Below are positions 1 through 9,300 of a stretch of DNA of 64,000 nucleotides, one piece after another. Each line of letters opens with the position of its first letter. Positions within the stretch are counted from its first letter, which is position 1. The position numbers were made by a program, and so were the translations under genes. A model generated the notes under the pieces. The model was not told the origin of the DNA and did not search any database. It worked only from the letters and a program-made list of their open reading frames with translations. The DNA is from DASZRZ01 sp963732925 (lineage in GTDB: Bacteria; Acidobacteriota; Terriglobia; Terriglobales; Acidobacteriaceae), in the NCBI GenBank assembly GCA_963732925.1, contig CAVTBJ010000012.1, forward strand, positions 806,001-870,000, written 5' to 3'.

Positions 1-2
1 AG

Positions 3-926
3 CTTTTGCAGGCCAGCCTGGGCGCGGCGGTGGGAGCTTTTTGCCTTAAGGACGCTTCCGGCCAGTCAAGATCCGCTATGCCATCGAGTACCTCCGCCAT
101 GCTGAACCGTCCCATTCCGAAGTCCGGGGAACCGCTCCCCGTGATCGGGCTGGGGACATGGCAAACTTACGACCTCCAGGGTCCCGGGGACGAGTGGAAC
201 GATGCCAAGGAAACCTTGCGCCTGCTGGCGGAGCATGGCGGGCGCGTGGTGGACAGCTCGCCAATGTATGGAGCGTCGGAAGCCGTGGTGGGACAGATGG
301 CGGCGGAGCTGGGGATCACCGAGAAGCTGTTTCTTGCTACCAAGGTTTGGACGACCGGGCGGGAGCAGGGCATCCAGCAGATGCAGAGCTCGATGCGCAA
401 GCTGAGGACGGATCGCATTGACCTCATGCAGGTCCACAATCTTCTGGACGTGCAGACTCAGCTCCAGACCCTGCGTGAGTGGAAGAAGCAGGGAAAGATC
501 CGCTATATCGGCATCACGCATTACAGCCGCAGGGGGTATCCCGAACTGGAGCGTCTGATGACGGGCGAGCCGGACCTGGATTTTGTGCAGGTGAATTACT
601 CCCTGGCTGAGCGCGATGCGGAACAACGGATTCTGCCGACGGCAGCGGAACGGAAGATTGCGGTGCTGATCAATCGTCCTTTTGCCACGGGGCAGTTGTT
701 CGGGCGCGCCCGAGGCAAGCCGCTGCCGGAGTGGGCGAAGGAATTCGACTGCAACAGTTGGGCGCAGTTTTTCCTGAAATTCATTGTGGGGAATGCGGCG
801 GTGACGTGCGCGATTCCCGCGACCAGCAATCCCAAACACCTTCTGGACAACCTGGGAGCGGGGATGGGGCGATTGCCGGATGAGGCGACGCGAAAGAAGA
901 TGGCTGGCTATTTTCAGAGTTTATAG
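3..926 (+). CDS. Aldo/keto reductase, 5' end cut by window edge
   Basis: NAD(P)H-dependent oxidoreductase of the aldo/keto reductase superfamily, with a TIM-barrel fold. The catalytic tetrad is visible: Asp and Tyr in VVDSSPMYGASE, Lys in FLATKVW and His in DLMQVHNL. The frame is open to the window start, and the first residues (ASLGAAVGAFCL) look like the hydrophobic part of a twin-arginine or Sec signal. The true start is therefore probably upstream, and the enzyme is likely exported. A TTG lies at position 6 but nothing supports it as the start. The substrate cannot be deduced. The downstream helicase is convergent. Confidence 0.85.
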   Translation, partial: LLQASLGAAVGAFCLKDASGQSRSAMPSSTSAMLNRPIPKSGEPLPVIGLGTWQTYDLQGPGDEWNDAKETLRLLAEHGGRVVDSSPMYGASEAVVGQMAAELGITEKLFLATKVWTTGREQGIQQMQSSMRKLRTDRIDLMQVHNLLDVQTQLQTLREWKKQGKIRYIGITHYSRRGYPELERLMTGEPDLDFVQVNYSLAERDAEQRILPTAAERKIAVLINRPFATGQLFGRARGKPLPEWAKEFDCNSWAQFFLKFIVGNAAVTCAIPATSNPKHLLDNLGAGMGRLPDEATRKKMAGYFQSL

Positions 927-1096
927 AGACGGCTTGCAGGGTCGGTTTTGTGGTTGGTAGAGAACATACCCACTGAAGCCAAAAATCGGACTTGAATGGG
1001 GCACCCGGCTTGTCTTTTTTCGTGACACAACTTCCGTTCAGCCAGAACCTGTCTTGAATGGGAGACTCGCAGATAACTTTCGGCCGCCAATTCAAA

Positions 1097-1120
1097 AGCC
1101 CGGTCGAGGGCGACCGGGCT
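1097..1120 (-). terminator. Rho-independent-like terminator of the helicase gene
   Basis: Perfect 10-bp inverted repeat (AGCCCGGTCG / CGACCGGGCT) with an AGGG loop. Read on the minus strand it is followed by a short TTTT. It sits just beyond the helicase stop codon and could also serve the convergent reductase gene. Confidence 0.6.
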
Positions 1121-1190
1121 CCGTCATTGAGATTGCTTTGCCTTTTTAGCTAACTGCTTTCTTTGCCTTGCAGATGATGTGCGCGCTTTC

Positions 1191-2420
<1,230 letters not shown>

Positions 2421-2825
2421 AATTGTACTTTCTGGCTGGCAGGAGCAGATCGCAGATATACCGGTACCTACCGGGAACGGCGACGATGGCATCGGCCAGT
2501 CGTGCTTGTAGTTACGCTGAAAACAAACGGAGGAGACTGAAGGCGGGAGTTCCCAGATCACTTATGGAACCGGAAGAATCACACCACACACAGCCGTGGT
2601 ATTAGCGCAATCACAGTATAGCAGAGCCGGCAATCGCGCCGTGGTGACCAAAGATATTCCCGCACCCTAGGGCTACTGGAGCGGAGGAGGCTGTGGGGTC
2701 CCAAGTGGATTCCTTGACTGGGCTTCTCTCCCCGGCGGAATGACCCAAAAATAGAGCCTGGCGGGTGGAGGTCGGTGTTCTGAAGGATTGGCCCGAAAGT
2801 TCGGGCGTTGTACTATGAAGGGATC
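2421..2825. other. Divergent intergenic region between helicase and aceB
   Basis: About 400 bases with no convincing gene. The half next to the helicase holds only alternative upstream start codons for it. The aceB side holds the promoter and inverted repeat listed separately. Confidence 0.6.
2788..2816 (+). promoter_or_regulatory. aceB promoter with embedded inverted repeat
   Basis: A -35-like TTGGCC (2788-2793), a 17-base spacer and a -10-like TACTAT (2811-2816) lie just before malate synthase. Inside the spacer is a perfect inverted repeat, GCCCGAA-AG-TTCGGGC (2791-2806). This is a natural place for a repressor operator, as expected for a glyoxylate-cycle gene. The regulator is unknown. 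Confidence 0.45.
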
Positions 2826-4373
2826 ATGAGCGTGGCAACCGTCCCTCTGAGTGAAACCCAGACGCAGATTCTCACCCCGGAAGCAGTGGCCTTCCTTAAC
2901 AAGCTGGCGCGGACCTTTGAAGCGCGCCGCCAGGAGCTGCTGGAGCGCCGGAAAGTGCGGCAGCAAGAAATTGATGCCGGCAAGCTGCCGGATTTTCTGC
3001 CGGAGACCGCCTCCATACGGCAGTCGGACTACAAAGTCGCGGCTATTCCCAAGGACCTGCTCGACCGCCGGGTGGAGATTACCGGTCCGGTGGACCGGAA
3101 GATGATCATCAACGCGCTGAACTCCGGCGCAAACGTCTTCATGGCCGACTTCGAGGATTCCAACTCCCCCACCTGGCGCAACAATCTGGAAGGACAGTTG
3201 AACCTGCGCGATGCCGTGAACGGCAGCATCACGTTTACCAGTCCGGAAGGGAAAAGCTACAAGCTGGCGGAGAAGACCGCCACGCTGCTGGTGCGTCCGC
3301 GCGGCTGGCACCTGGTGGAACGGCACTTCATGGTGGACGGCAGGCCGATTTCCGCGTCGCTGTTCGACTTTGGCCTGTACTTCTTCCACAACGCCAAGGC
3401 ACTGGTCCAGAAGGGATCGGGGCCATACTTCTATCTTCCCAAGATGGAGAGCCACTTAGAGGCGCGCCTGTGGAACGACGTGTTCAAGCTGGCGCAGGAT
3501 GAGCTGGGGGTTCCGCAGGGAACGATCCGGGCGACGGTGCTGATTGAGACCATCCTGGGCGCGTTCGAGATGGACGAAATCCTTTACGAGCTGCGCGATC
3601 ATTCCGCCGGATTGAACTGCGGGCGTTGGGACTACATCTTCAGTTTCATCAAGAAATTCCGCAACCGTCCGGATTTCGTGCTGCCGAACCGGGCGCTGGT
3701 AACCATGGACCGGCACTTTCTGAAGTCGTATGTCGATCTGCTGATCCAGACCTGCCATCGCCGCGGCATTCACGCCATGGGCGGCATGGCGGCGCAGATT
3801 CCGATCAAGAGCGATCCCCAGGCCAATGAACAGGCGCTGGAGAAGGTGCGGCAGGACAAGCTGCGCGAGGTGAAGGCGGGACATGACGGCACTTGGGTGG
3901 CGCATCCAGGGCTGGTCGGATTGGCCAAGGCCGTCTTCGACGAGGGCATGAAGACACCCAACCAGATCGCGCAACAGCCGCGCAGTGAGGTGAAGGTCAC
4001 GGCGAAGGACTTGCTCAAGGTCCCGGAGGGAGAGATTACCGGGGAAGGCTTGCGCTGGAACATCGACGTAGGATTGCAGTATCTGGCGGCATGGCTGGGC
4101 GGGCTGGGATGCGTCCCGATCTACAACCTGATGGAAGACGCGGCCACCGCGGAGATTTGCCGCGCGCAGGTGTGGCAGTGGTTACGGCACGGCGCGAAGC
4201 TCAACGATGGCCGCCCAGTGACGCAGGAGATGGTGCGCGAGGTGGTCGATGAGCAGAAAAAGAAGCTGGGCGGGGAACACATGGAGCTGGCTGCGAAGCT
4301 GTTTGGGGAGATGATGACCAGCAAAGAGTTCCCGGAATTCCTGACGCTGGTGGCGTACCAGTACATCGACTGA
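2826..4373 (+). CDS. aceB: Malate synthase A
   Basis: Condenses glyoxylate with acetyl-CoA to give malate, the second step of the glyoxylate bypass. The protein of about 515 residues matches the malate synthase A length. It carries the family signature AGLNCGRWDYIF near residue 262 and the early FMADFEDSNSPTW block. I chose the ATG at 2826, preceded by GAAGGG, over the in-frame ATG at 2808 because the latter overlaps the probable -10 box. No isocitrate lyase gene is in the window, so the bypass partner must lie elsewhere or glyoxylate comes from another source. Confidence 0.95.
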   Translation: MSVATVPLSETQTQILTPEAVAFLNKLARTFEARRQELLERRKVRQQEIDAGKLPDFLPETASIRQSDYKVAAIPKDLLDRRVEITGPVDRKMIINALNSGANVFMADFEDSNSPTWRNNLEGQLNLRDAVNGSITFTSPEGKSYKLAEKTATLLVRPRGWHLVERHFMVDGRPISASLFDFGLYFFHNAKALVQKGSGPYFYLPKMESHLEARLWNDVFKLAQDELGVPQGTIRATVLIETILGAFEMDEILYELRDHSAGLNCGRWDYIFSFIKKFRNRPDFVLPNRALVTMDRHFLKSYVDLLIQTCHRRGIHAMGGMAAQIPIKSDPQANEQALEKVRQDKLREVKAGHDGTWVAHPGLVGLAKAVFDEGMKTPNQIAQQPRSEVKVTAKDLLKVPEGEITGEGLRWNIDVGLQYLAAWLGGLGCVPIYNLMEDAATAEICRAQVWQWLRHGAKLNDGRPVTQEMVREVVDEQKKKLGGEHMELAAKLFGEMMTSKEFPEFLTLVAYQYID

Positions 4374-5036
4374 TTCGGATAACGGCTGCCGGGTTCCGGC
4401 CATAGGTCAAATGAGTGGTTCCATTACGGTTCCAAACAACGAGTGTCTGGAACCGCAAGGCTTGGGCTTCCTCGATATTCGCGGTCTAGACGCAAAAGAA
4501 CGGCGGGAGCGAAGGTGGCAAGGGCAAATCGGAAGCCGTTCCGATCAAGTTCCAGAAAATTAAAGCTCGAAACTACCCGTCTGACCCCCGGTTAGCTCGC
4601 TCGTTTATCCGAACCCCGCTTCGGCGGTGCTTCCGCCATCTCTTCTGCTTATCACGGTGACAGACGTCAGTGCCCTCCGGGGAAGCCGTCGAAGAACGCC
4701 GATGGGCAGTTCACAACCATCTTGATGGGCAAATGCGAATGTGGGCTATCTAAATTCAGAGTACGGCAAGCCTCAACGGAGGCTGCGCGATCGTTCCCGG
4801 GGATTTACCTGCCGCAACGAAGGATCCATAGTGATCGAGCAAGCTATAGAAAACAAATGTTTAGAGTGTCTTTTACGGTAAGTTACCTTGCGGTCGGCAA
4901 CTGCCGAACTTAGTTTAATTTTGCGTAAAAGTTTTAATCCTGCGCAAGTCTCGACTGTAAGTTCGTCGCCCTTTGAAAAGCTGGCGAATGGCAGGAGAAA
5001 TCAAGAAAGCACAGAGCTTGGATCAAGGGGGAGCAG
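4374..5036. other. Intergenic region without a recognisable gene
   Basis: About 660 bases. The last 180 are clearly more AT-rich than the surroundings (around 4850-4940) and probably hold the promoter of the next gene. Short open frames here have no Shine-Dalgarno sequence, no family resemblance and poor codon use. Confidence 0.5.
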
Positions 5037-6239
5037 ATGACCAAATCGCGGATGCCCAAACTTCTTTCGGAACTAGCTTTAGTAGTTCTAGCGCTATCGG
5101 CGGCTGCGGGAGCCCAAACAACAAGCAGAGGCACCCATTTGAAAGAGGTTGCGAGCGGCGGCGCGACCAATGCTGCGGGAAATCTGAACGGCAGAATGTC
5201 CTTCGCTGCGGACGAGAGCCCCGACTCCAAGCAGAAATTCGACTTGAGCCGTTTTCCCAGCGTTGAGATCTCAAACGGGCAGATCCAAGCCACAGTATTC
5301 CTGCCGGATGCCAAAAAGGGCTTCTATCGTGCGACCCGCTTTGACTGGTCGGGCGTCATTTCGAATCTTCGCTATAAGGGCCACGTCTTCTATCTCCCAT
5401 GGTTTTACAAGATCGATTACGACGCGACCGAACGGGGCAAGCCCAACTATGACTTCGGATACGACGATGGGGGTGTAGTCTCTGCCCCGTTTACCGCCAT
5501 GGTGGGACCGGGCGAAGAGTTCAACACGAACCGAATGGCCCTCGGGTTCGAAGAAGCAAAGCCGGGCGGCACTTTCGTCAAAATTGGGGTCGGTGTTCTG
5601 CGCAAGGCAGACGATTCGCGGTACGATCATTCCAAAACGTACGAGATTGTCGACGGCGGAAAATGGACAGTTAAGAAGGCCAAGAATTCAATTACGTTTA
5701 CCCAGAGGCTTTCTGACCCCTCATCTGGATACGCATACGTGTATACAAAGACAGTGCGTCTTATGCCCGGCCAACCAGTCATGGTACTGGAGCACAGTTT
5801 AAGAAATACCGGTAAAAAGGCCATCGAGAGTACTGTTTACGACCATAACTTTTTCACCCTGGACAACACGCCGCCTGGTCCGGGGCTGGTCGTGAAATTC
5901 CCCTTCAAACTGGAAAGCGGACGTCCACCGGATCCGCAGTTTGCGGAAATCAGGGGGAACGAGCTCGCATACATCAAAACGCTCACAGGCAAAGATCGCG
6001 TCACCTCAATGTTGACAGGTTTTGGACCTGCTGCTGGCGACTACGATTTTCGCGAAGAGCAAGAGAAAGTGGGAGCGGGCGTCAGGGTCCAAGGCGATCA
6101 GCCTATAACGAATCTGCCCTTATGGTCGATTCGAACCGTGATGGCTCTGGAGCCTTACATCACGATGAACATCGAACCTGGTTCCGAATACAAATGGAAC
6201 CTTACGTATACGTACTACACCATGCCACCGCAGCCTTGA
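5037..6239 (+). CDS. Secreted mutarotase-like hypothetical protein
   Basis: A 400-residue protein with a clear Sec signal peptide (positive MTKSRMPK, hydrophobic ELALVVLALSAAAG, cleavage near AQT). The mature part is rich in beta-strand patterns and aromatic residues. Blocks such as FYRATRFDW, VYDHNFFTLD and EPYITMNIEPG recall galactose-mutarotase-like sandwich folds, so a carbohydrate-related periplasmic role is possible but not demonstrated. The start at 5037 has a strong GGGGGAG site a few bases upstream; an internal ATG at 5052 is an alternative. It appears to be a single-gene unit. Confidence 0.75.
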   Translation: MTKSRMPKLLSELALVVLALSAAAGAQTTSRGTHLKEVASGGATNAAGNLNGRMSFAADESPDSKQKFDLSRFPSVEISNGQIQATVFLPDAKKGFYRATRFDWSGVISNLRYKGHVFYLPWFYKIDYDATERGKPNYDFGYDDGGVVSAPFTAMVGPGEEFNTNRMALGFEEAKPGGTFVKIGVGVLRKADDSRYDHSKTYEIVDGGKWTVKKAKNSITFTQRLSDPSSGYAYVYTKTVRLMPGQPVMVLEHSLRNTGKKAIESTVYDHNFFTLDNTPPGPGLVVKFPFKLESGRPPDPQFAEIRGNELAYIKTLTGKDRVTSMLTGFGPAAGDYDFREEQEKVGAGVRVQGDQPITNLPLWSIRTVMALEPYITMNIEPGSEYKWNLTYTYYTMPPQP

Positions 6240-6708
6240 AACGGCTCCCAAGCCGATATCCTAAGCTGGGGAAGGGTTGAGGATAGCGACTGGAAGGAAT
6301 CAGGTGTGACGGCCCTACTTCCAGAATTGCTCTGCGACCACCCGTGGAGTTTTCAGGGTGCCATCGACAATCGGGGTTCCAGCACGACTTCCATGTTCAT
6401 GCTTTGCCAGTTGGCGGGCGCATTTTTCAGGAGACTTTCCATCGAAGCCGGCGTTGTCAGAGCAATCACGCCTCCCCGGATTCCCAAACGGCCAACCCCC
6501 GCAGCCAGCACCTCCTGCTGGGACGTCAACCGCAGCCAGCCATAATGCGCAGAAGGGGAGTCAGAACGGGGCGCTTTTGTTCCAGCGGCATGCGTTACAT
6601 ATGGCGGATGGCAACACGCCACACCGAGCGATTTCCCAGGGTGGCATAACTGTGTTCCTCCTCCACTGGCAACCAACGCCACGGGTCGCAGGAAGTCAGC
6701 CCCAGGCA
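6240..6708. other. Intergenic region, no supported gene
   Basis: About 470 bases. Open frames exist on both strands (for example 6306-6545 plus and 6353-6814 minus), but they lack ribosome binding sites and family resemblance. The plus frame of the downstream acetyltransferase is open through much of it, but the conserved domain starts only at 6709. Confidence 0.45.
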
Positions 6709-7212
6709 ATGGTGAGCGAAGCCCAAATCCGTCAGGCAACTCCTGAAGACGCTGAGGTCGTAGCGGATATTCTGAAGGAGGCCGCTCGATGGCTAGAGCA
6801 AACGGGTATGCCATTGTGGCGAGAGGGCGAACTAGAGGCTGCGTGCATCATTGCTGATGTTCGTGAAGGGGTTTTTTTTCTTGCCAAGTATTCGGACGAC
6901 TCTGCTGGCACAGTGAAGTTTCAACTTGATGATCCAGTCTTCTGGCCTGACGCCAGCCCGAATGAAGCAGCCTACATTCATCGGTTGGCGGTGCGGAGGC
7001 GGTATGCTGGCACTGGCCTATCCACGGCGCTTCTGCGCTGGGCTGTAAGGCGCACTCAGACACTTGGCCGTCGTTACCTGCGCCTGGATTGCATCGCATC
7101 GCGTCCGCGTTTACGGGCAATCTATGAAGATTTTGGCTTCCGACACCACAGCGATAGGCAGGTCGGGCCTTACCATGTGTCCAGGTATGAATATGATGTC
7201 ACGAGGGATTGA
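6709..7212 (+). CDS. GNAT-family N-acetyltransferase
   Basis: Transfers an acetyl group from acetyl-CoA to an amine; the substrate is unknown. The 167-residue protein begins with the typical IRQATPEDAEVVADIL opening. It has the acetyl-CoA binding motif A around AYIHRLAVRRRYAGTGLSTALL, where RRRYAGTG matches the R/Q-x-x-G-x-G/A loop. It ends with motif B, RLRAIYEDFGFR. The frame is open far upstream, but the domain begins at the ATG at 6709. The purine-rich AGGAAG about 18 bases earlier is too distant to be a good ribosome site, so the start is moderately certain. Confidence 0.85.
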   Translation: MVSEAQIRQATPEDAEVVADILKEAARWLEQTGMPLWREGELEAACIIADVREGVFFLAKYSDDSAGTVKFQLDDPVFWPDASPNEAAYIHRLAVRRRYAGTGLSTALLRWAVRRTQTLGRRYLRLDCIASRPRLRAIYEDFGFRHHSDRQVGPYHVSRYEYDVTRD

Positions 7213-7395
7213 ATGGATGGGCTAGCAGGAAGAAGCGTGCGACCAACTCATTTGCGCGTGGGCGATTGTTCAGAGTAGTGCGGATCGAGAATTAAAACGT
7301 GACTACCCTTCCTCCCTCTTAATCTTCTCCGAAGCCTTCTCCATTGGACCCCACTTCTCGTTCGGTTGGAAAGCCGTAAGCGATTAAAAAAAAAT

Positions 7396-7471
7396 TGGTG
7401 GAGCTAGTCGGGATCGAACCGACGACCTCATCGTTGCGAACGATGCGCTCTCCCAGCTGAGCTATAGCCCC
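7396..7471 (-). tRNA. tRNA-Ala (anticodon CGC)
   Basis: Reading the minus strand gives a full cloverleaf: acceptor GGGGCTA/TAGCTCC, D arm with AGCTCAGCTGGGAGAGC, anticodon stem CATCG/CGATG around the loop TTCGCAA, T arm with GGTTCGATCCC, and an encoded CCA end. The anticodon at the loop centre is CGC, which reads alanine GCG codons. Confidence 0.97.
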
Positions 7472-7624
7472 ATTCGAAGAGGCGCAGCAAGCACTGCCGC
7501 GCCACGCGGTGGTTGCCCCATTCTAACAAGCTCCGCGCAAGCGGCAAAGCAGGTCGTGGAAAGCTCAAAGTGGCAACAAGACTTTGACCAATTTGCGACA
7601 AGCTGGCGACGGCGGCACGGCGGC

Positions 7625-7665
7625 AGCCCCGGGGCTCATGAGGTTATAATGACCACGTGAGCCCC
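7625..7665 (+). promoter_or_regulatory. ribA promoter region with inverted repeats and a leaderless -10 box
   Basis: A perfect TATAAT (7645-7650) ends exactly 6 bases before the GTG start of ribA, so the transcript should begin at or next to the start codon. Arms GGGGCTCA (7631-7638) and TGAGCCCC (7658-7665) flank this box symmetrically. A separate 12-base palindrome AGCCCCGGGGCT covers 7625-7636. No good -35 box is present, which suggests activator or operator control. Confidence 0.5.
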
Positions 7666-8298
7666 TCCGAGTATGTGAAAAAGATCGCAGAGGCGGATTT
7701 CCCTACCCGCTGGGGGAACTTCCGCATCTTGGGATTTGAAAGCCACATCCCCGCCAACGGACAAGCCAAGCCTGGCAATGGACAGCCGAAGAAGGAAACT
7801 GCGGTCGCCCTGGTGATGGGCGATATCCACTCGCGGCCTCCGCTGGTGCGCATTCATTCGCAGTGCCTTACCGGAGACGTGTTCGGATCGTTGCGTTGCG
7901 ATTGCCGCCAGCAGCTTGAAATGGCTCTGGAACTGATCGCGGACGCGGGCAGCGGCGTGCTCGTCTACGAGCAGCAGGAAGGGCGCGGCATCGGGCTCAT
8001 GGCTAAGCTGCAGGCTTATGAATTGCAGGACGGCGGGCTGGACACGGTCGAGGCCAACGAGCGCCTGGGCTTCAAGGCCGACTGTCGCGAGTACCTGCTC
8101 CCGGTGGAAGTGCTGAAAGCGCTGAATCTGAGCGAAATCCGCCTGCTATCGAACAACCCGGAGAAGGTTGCGGCGGTGGAGAAGGCGGGAATCCGCGTGA
8201 TTGAACGCGTGCCCTGCGAAGTCGAGCCCCACTCAAGCCACCAAACGACTTACCTGAATACCAAGAAGCTCAAGCTGGGACATCTGTTCAGCTCCTAG
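7657..8298 (+). CDS. ribA: GTP cyclohydrolase II
   Basis: First step of riboflavin synthesis: opens GTP to 2,5-diamino-6-ribosylamino-pyrimidinone phosphate, formate and pyrophosphate. The zinc site is visible in CLTGDVFGSLRCDC (three Cys). The GTP-binding and catalytic stretch is YEQQEGRGIGLMAKLQAYE, and the conserved SNNPEK block follows. It is a stand-alone RibA domain, not fused to RibB. It begins with GTG at 7657 and has no Shine-Dalgarno sequence; the promoter pattern suggests a leaderless mRNA. Its last 4 bases overlap the stop region of the convergent DUF2520 gene. Confidence 0.95.
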   Translation: MSPSEYVKKIAEADFPTRWGNFRILGFESHIPANGQAKPGNGQPKKETAVALVMGDIHSRPPLVRIHSQCLTGDVFGSLRCDCRQQLEMALELIADAGSGVLVYEQQEGRGIGLMAKLQAYELQDGGLDTVEANERLGFKADCREYLLPVEVLKALNLSEIRLLSNNPEKVAAVEKAGIRVIERVPCEVEPHSSHQTTYLNTKKLKLGHLFSS

Positions 8299-9146
8299 TC
8301 CTTTAGCAGTTTTCTCAACTCTGCCCGATGCTTTACCGGAAGCATCTTTAGGGCCGTGCGCGCCAGTGCGAAATAGGCTTCGCGGGCTTCCGGCACGCGT
8401 TGCAGAGCCTGGAGATGCTTGCGAAGCGTAGCGAGGTCTCCGCGAGCTAAAGGGCCGGTGAGGGAAGCGGCCGCGCCGCGGGCCAGGTAGTTCTCTACCG
8501 TCTGTCTCACGATCGGTTCCAGGAAGGTGCGAGCCTTGCGCGAGGGTATGCCCGCCGCAATGGCAACGTGTTCGGCAGTGGCCAGCGTGGTCAGCAACAG
8601 AGGCGCGGCAAAGAAGCCGCTCATGTGGTACAGCGCCTTGTCCTGGGGACGGATGGGGAAGACGTTGCCTCCCAGATCGGACACCAGCGACCGCGCCCTG
8701 CGGGCCGCTGCAGGATCGCCCTCGACGGCAAAGGGAATTCCGGCAAACGAACGCCTGACTCCGGCGGCGAAGGTCATCATGGGATGCAGGGAGGCGGCCG
8801 ATGCTCCACGCTGCCGAAGCGGGTCGAGGGCATCACTTCCCAGCGCACCGCTGGAGTGCAGGACCACCCGTTTTTTCCAATTTCCAGTTGCGGCGAGTTG
8901 ATGGGCGCAGTCAGCGATGGCGTCGTCGGGAACGCAGAGCCACACGATTGCGGTATCGATCGCCACTTTAGCAATGGTTCGCGCCGTCGCGGCAACGCGA
9001 CGTGCCAGCGAACGAGCCTTCCTTATGGAAGAAGGCCGCGCTAGGATCACGGAGACCGGATACCCGGCAGCATGCAAGGCAGCCGCGAGAGCTGTCCCTA
9101 GTGCTCCGGCCCCCACGATGGTTACGCTTGGCTTACTTGTAGGCAC
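8295..9146 (-). CDS. Rossmann-fold DUF2520 oxidoreductase-like protein
   Basis: A 283-residue protein with an N-terminal NAD(P)-binding Rossmann domain (TIVGAGALGTALAAAL at residues 8-23) and a helical C-terminal half typical of DUF2520 proteins. The middle block SGALGSDALDPLRQRGA followed by SLHPMMTF is characteristic of this family. The family resembles 6-phosphogluconate or ketopantoate dehydrogenases, but its reaction is not established. The start is GTG at 9146; a TATCCT box lies 9 bases upstream with no Shine-Dalgarno sequence. It is convergent with ribA, overlapping by 4 bases. Confidence 0.85.
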   Translation of the reverse strand: MPTSKPSVTIVGAGALGTALAAALHAAGYPVSVILARPSSIRKARSLARRVAATARTIAKVAIDTAIVWLCVPDDAIADCAHQLAATGNWKKRVVLHSSGALGSDALDPLRQRGASAASLHPMMTFAAGVRRSFAGIPFAVEGDPAAARRARSLVSDLGGNVFPIRPQDKALYHMSGFFAAPLLLTTLATAEHVAIAAGIPSRKARTFLEPIVRQTVENYLARGAAASLTGPLARGDLATLRKHLQALQRVPEAREAYFALARTALKMLPVKHRAELRKLLKD

Positions 9147-9207
9147 AATCGGCTGAGGATAGCATCATGGCCCTACCGGGTTTCTGCTGACTTCTCTCAG
9201 GTCCTAT

Positions 9208-9232
9208 CCCAGACAAGCGCAGCTTGTCTGGG
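9208..9232. repeat. 11-bp perfect hairpin
   Basis: CCCAGACAAGC and GCTTGTCTGGG flank a 3-base GCA centre in the gap between two minus-strand genes. No T-run follows on either strand, so a terminator is less likely than a REP-like intergenic element. No second copy was seen in this window. Confidence 0.55.
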
Positions 9233-9300
9233 GGCACTCCGCCGCACTTCGCAGTAGCACTACCTCGCGCTTACCTGGGGCTACCCGCCCGCCCGGCCCC

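Noticed and set aside
6353..6814. Minus-strand frame of 153 codons upstream of the GNAT gene
   Set aside because: No ribosome site, overlaps the acetyltransferase start, and no recognisable family.
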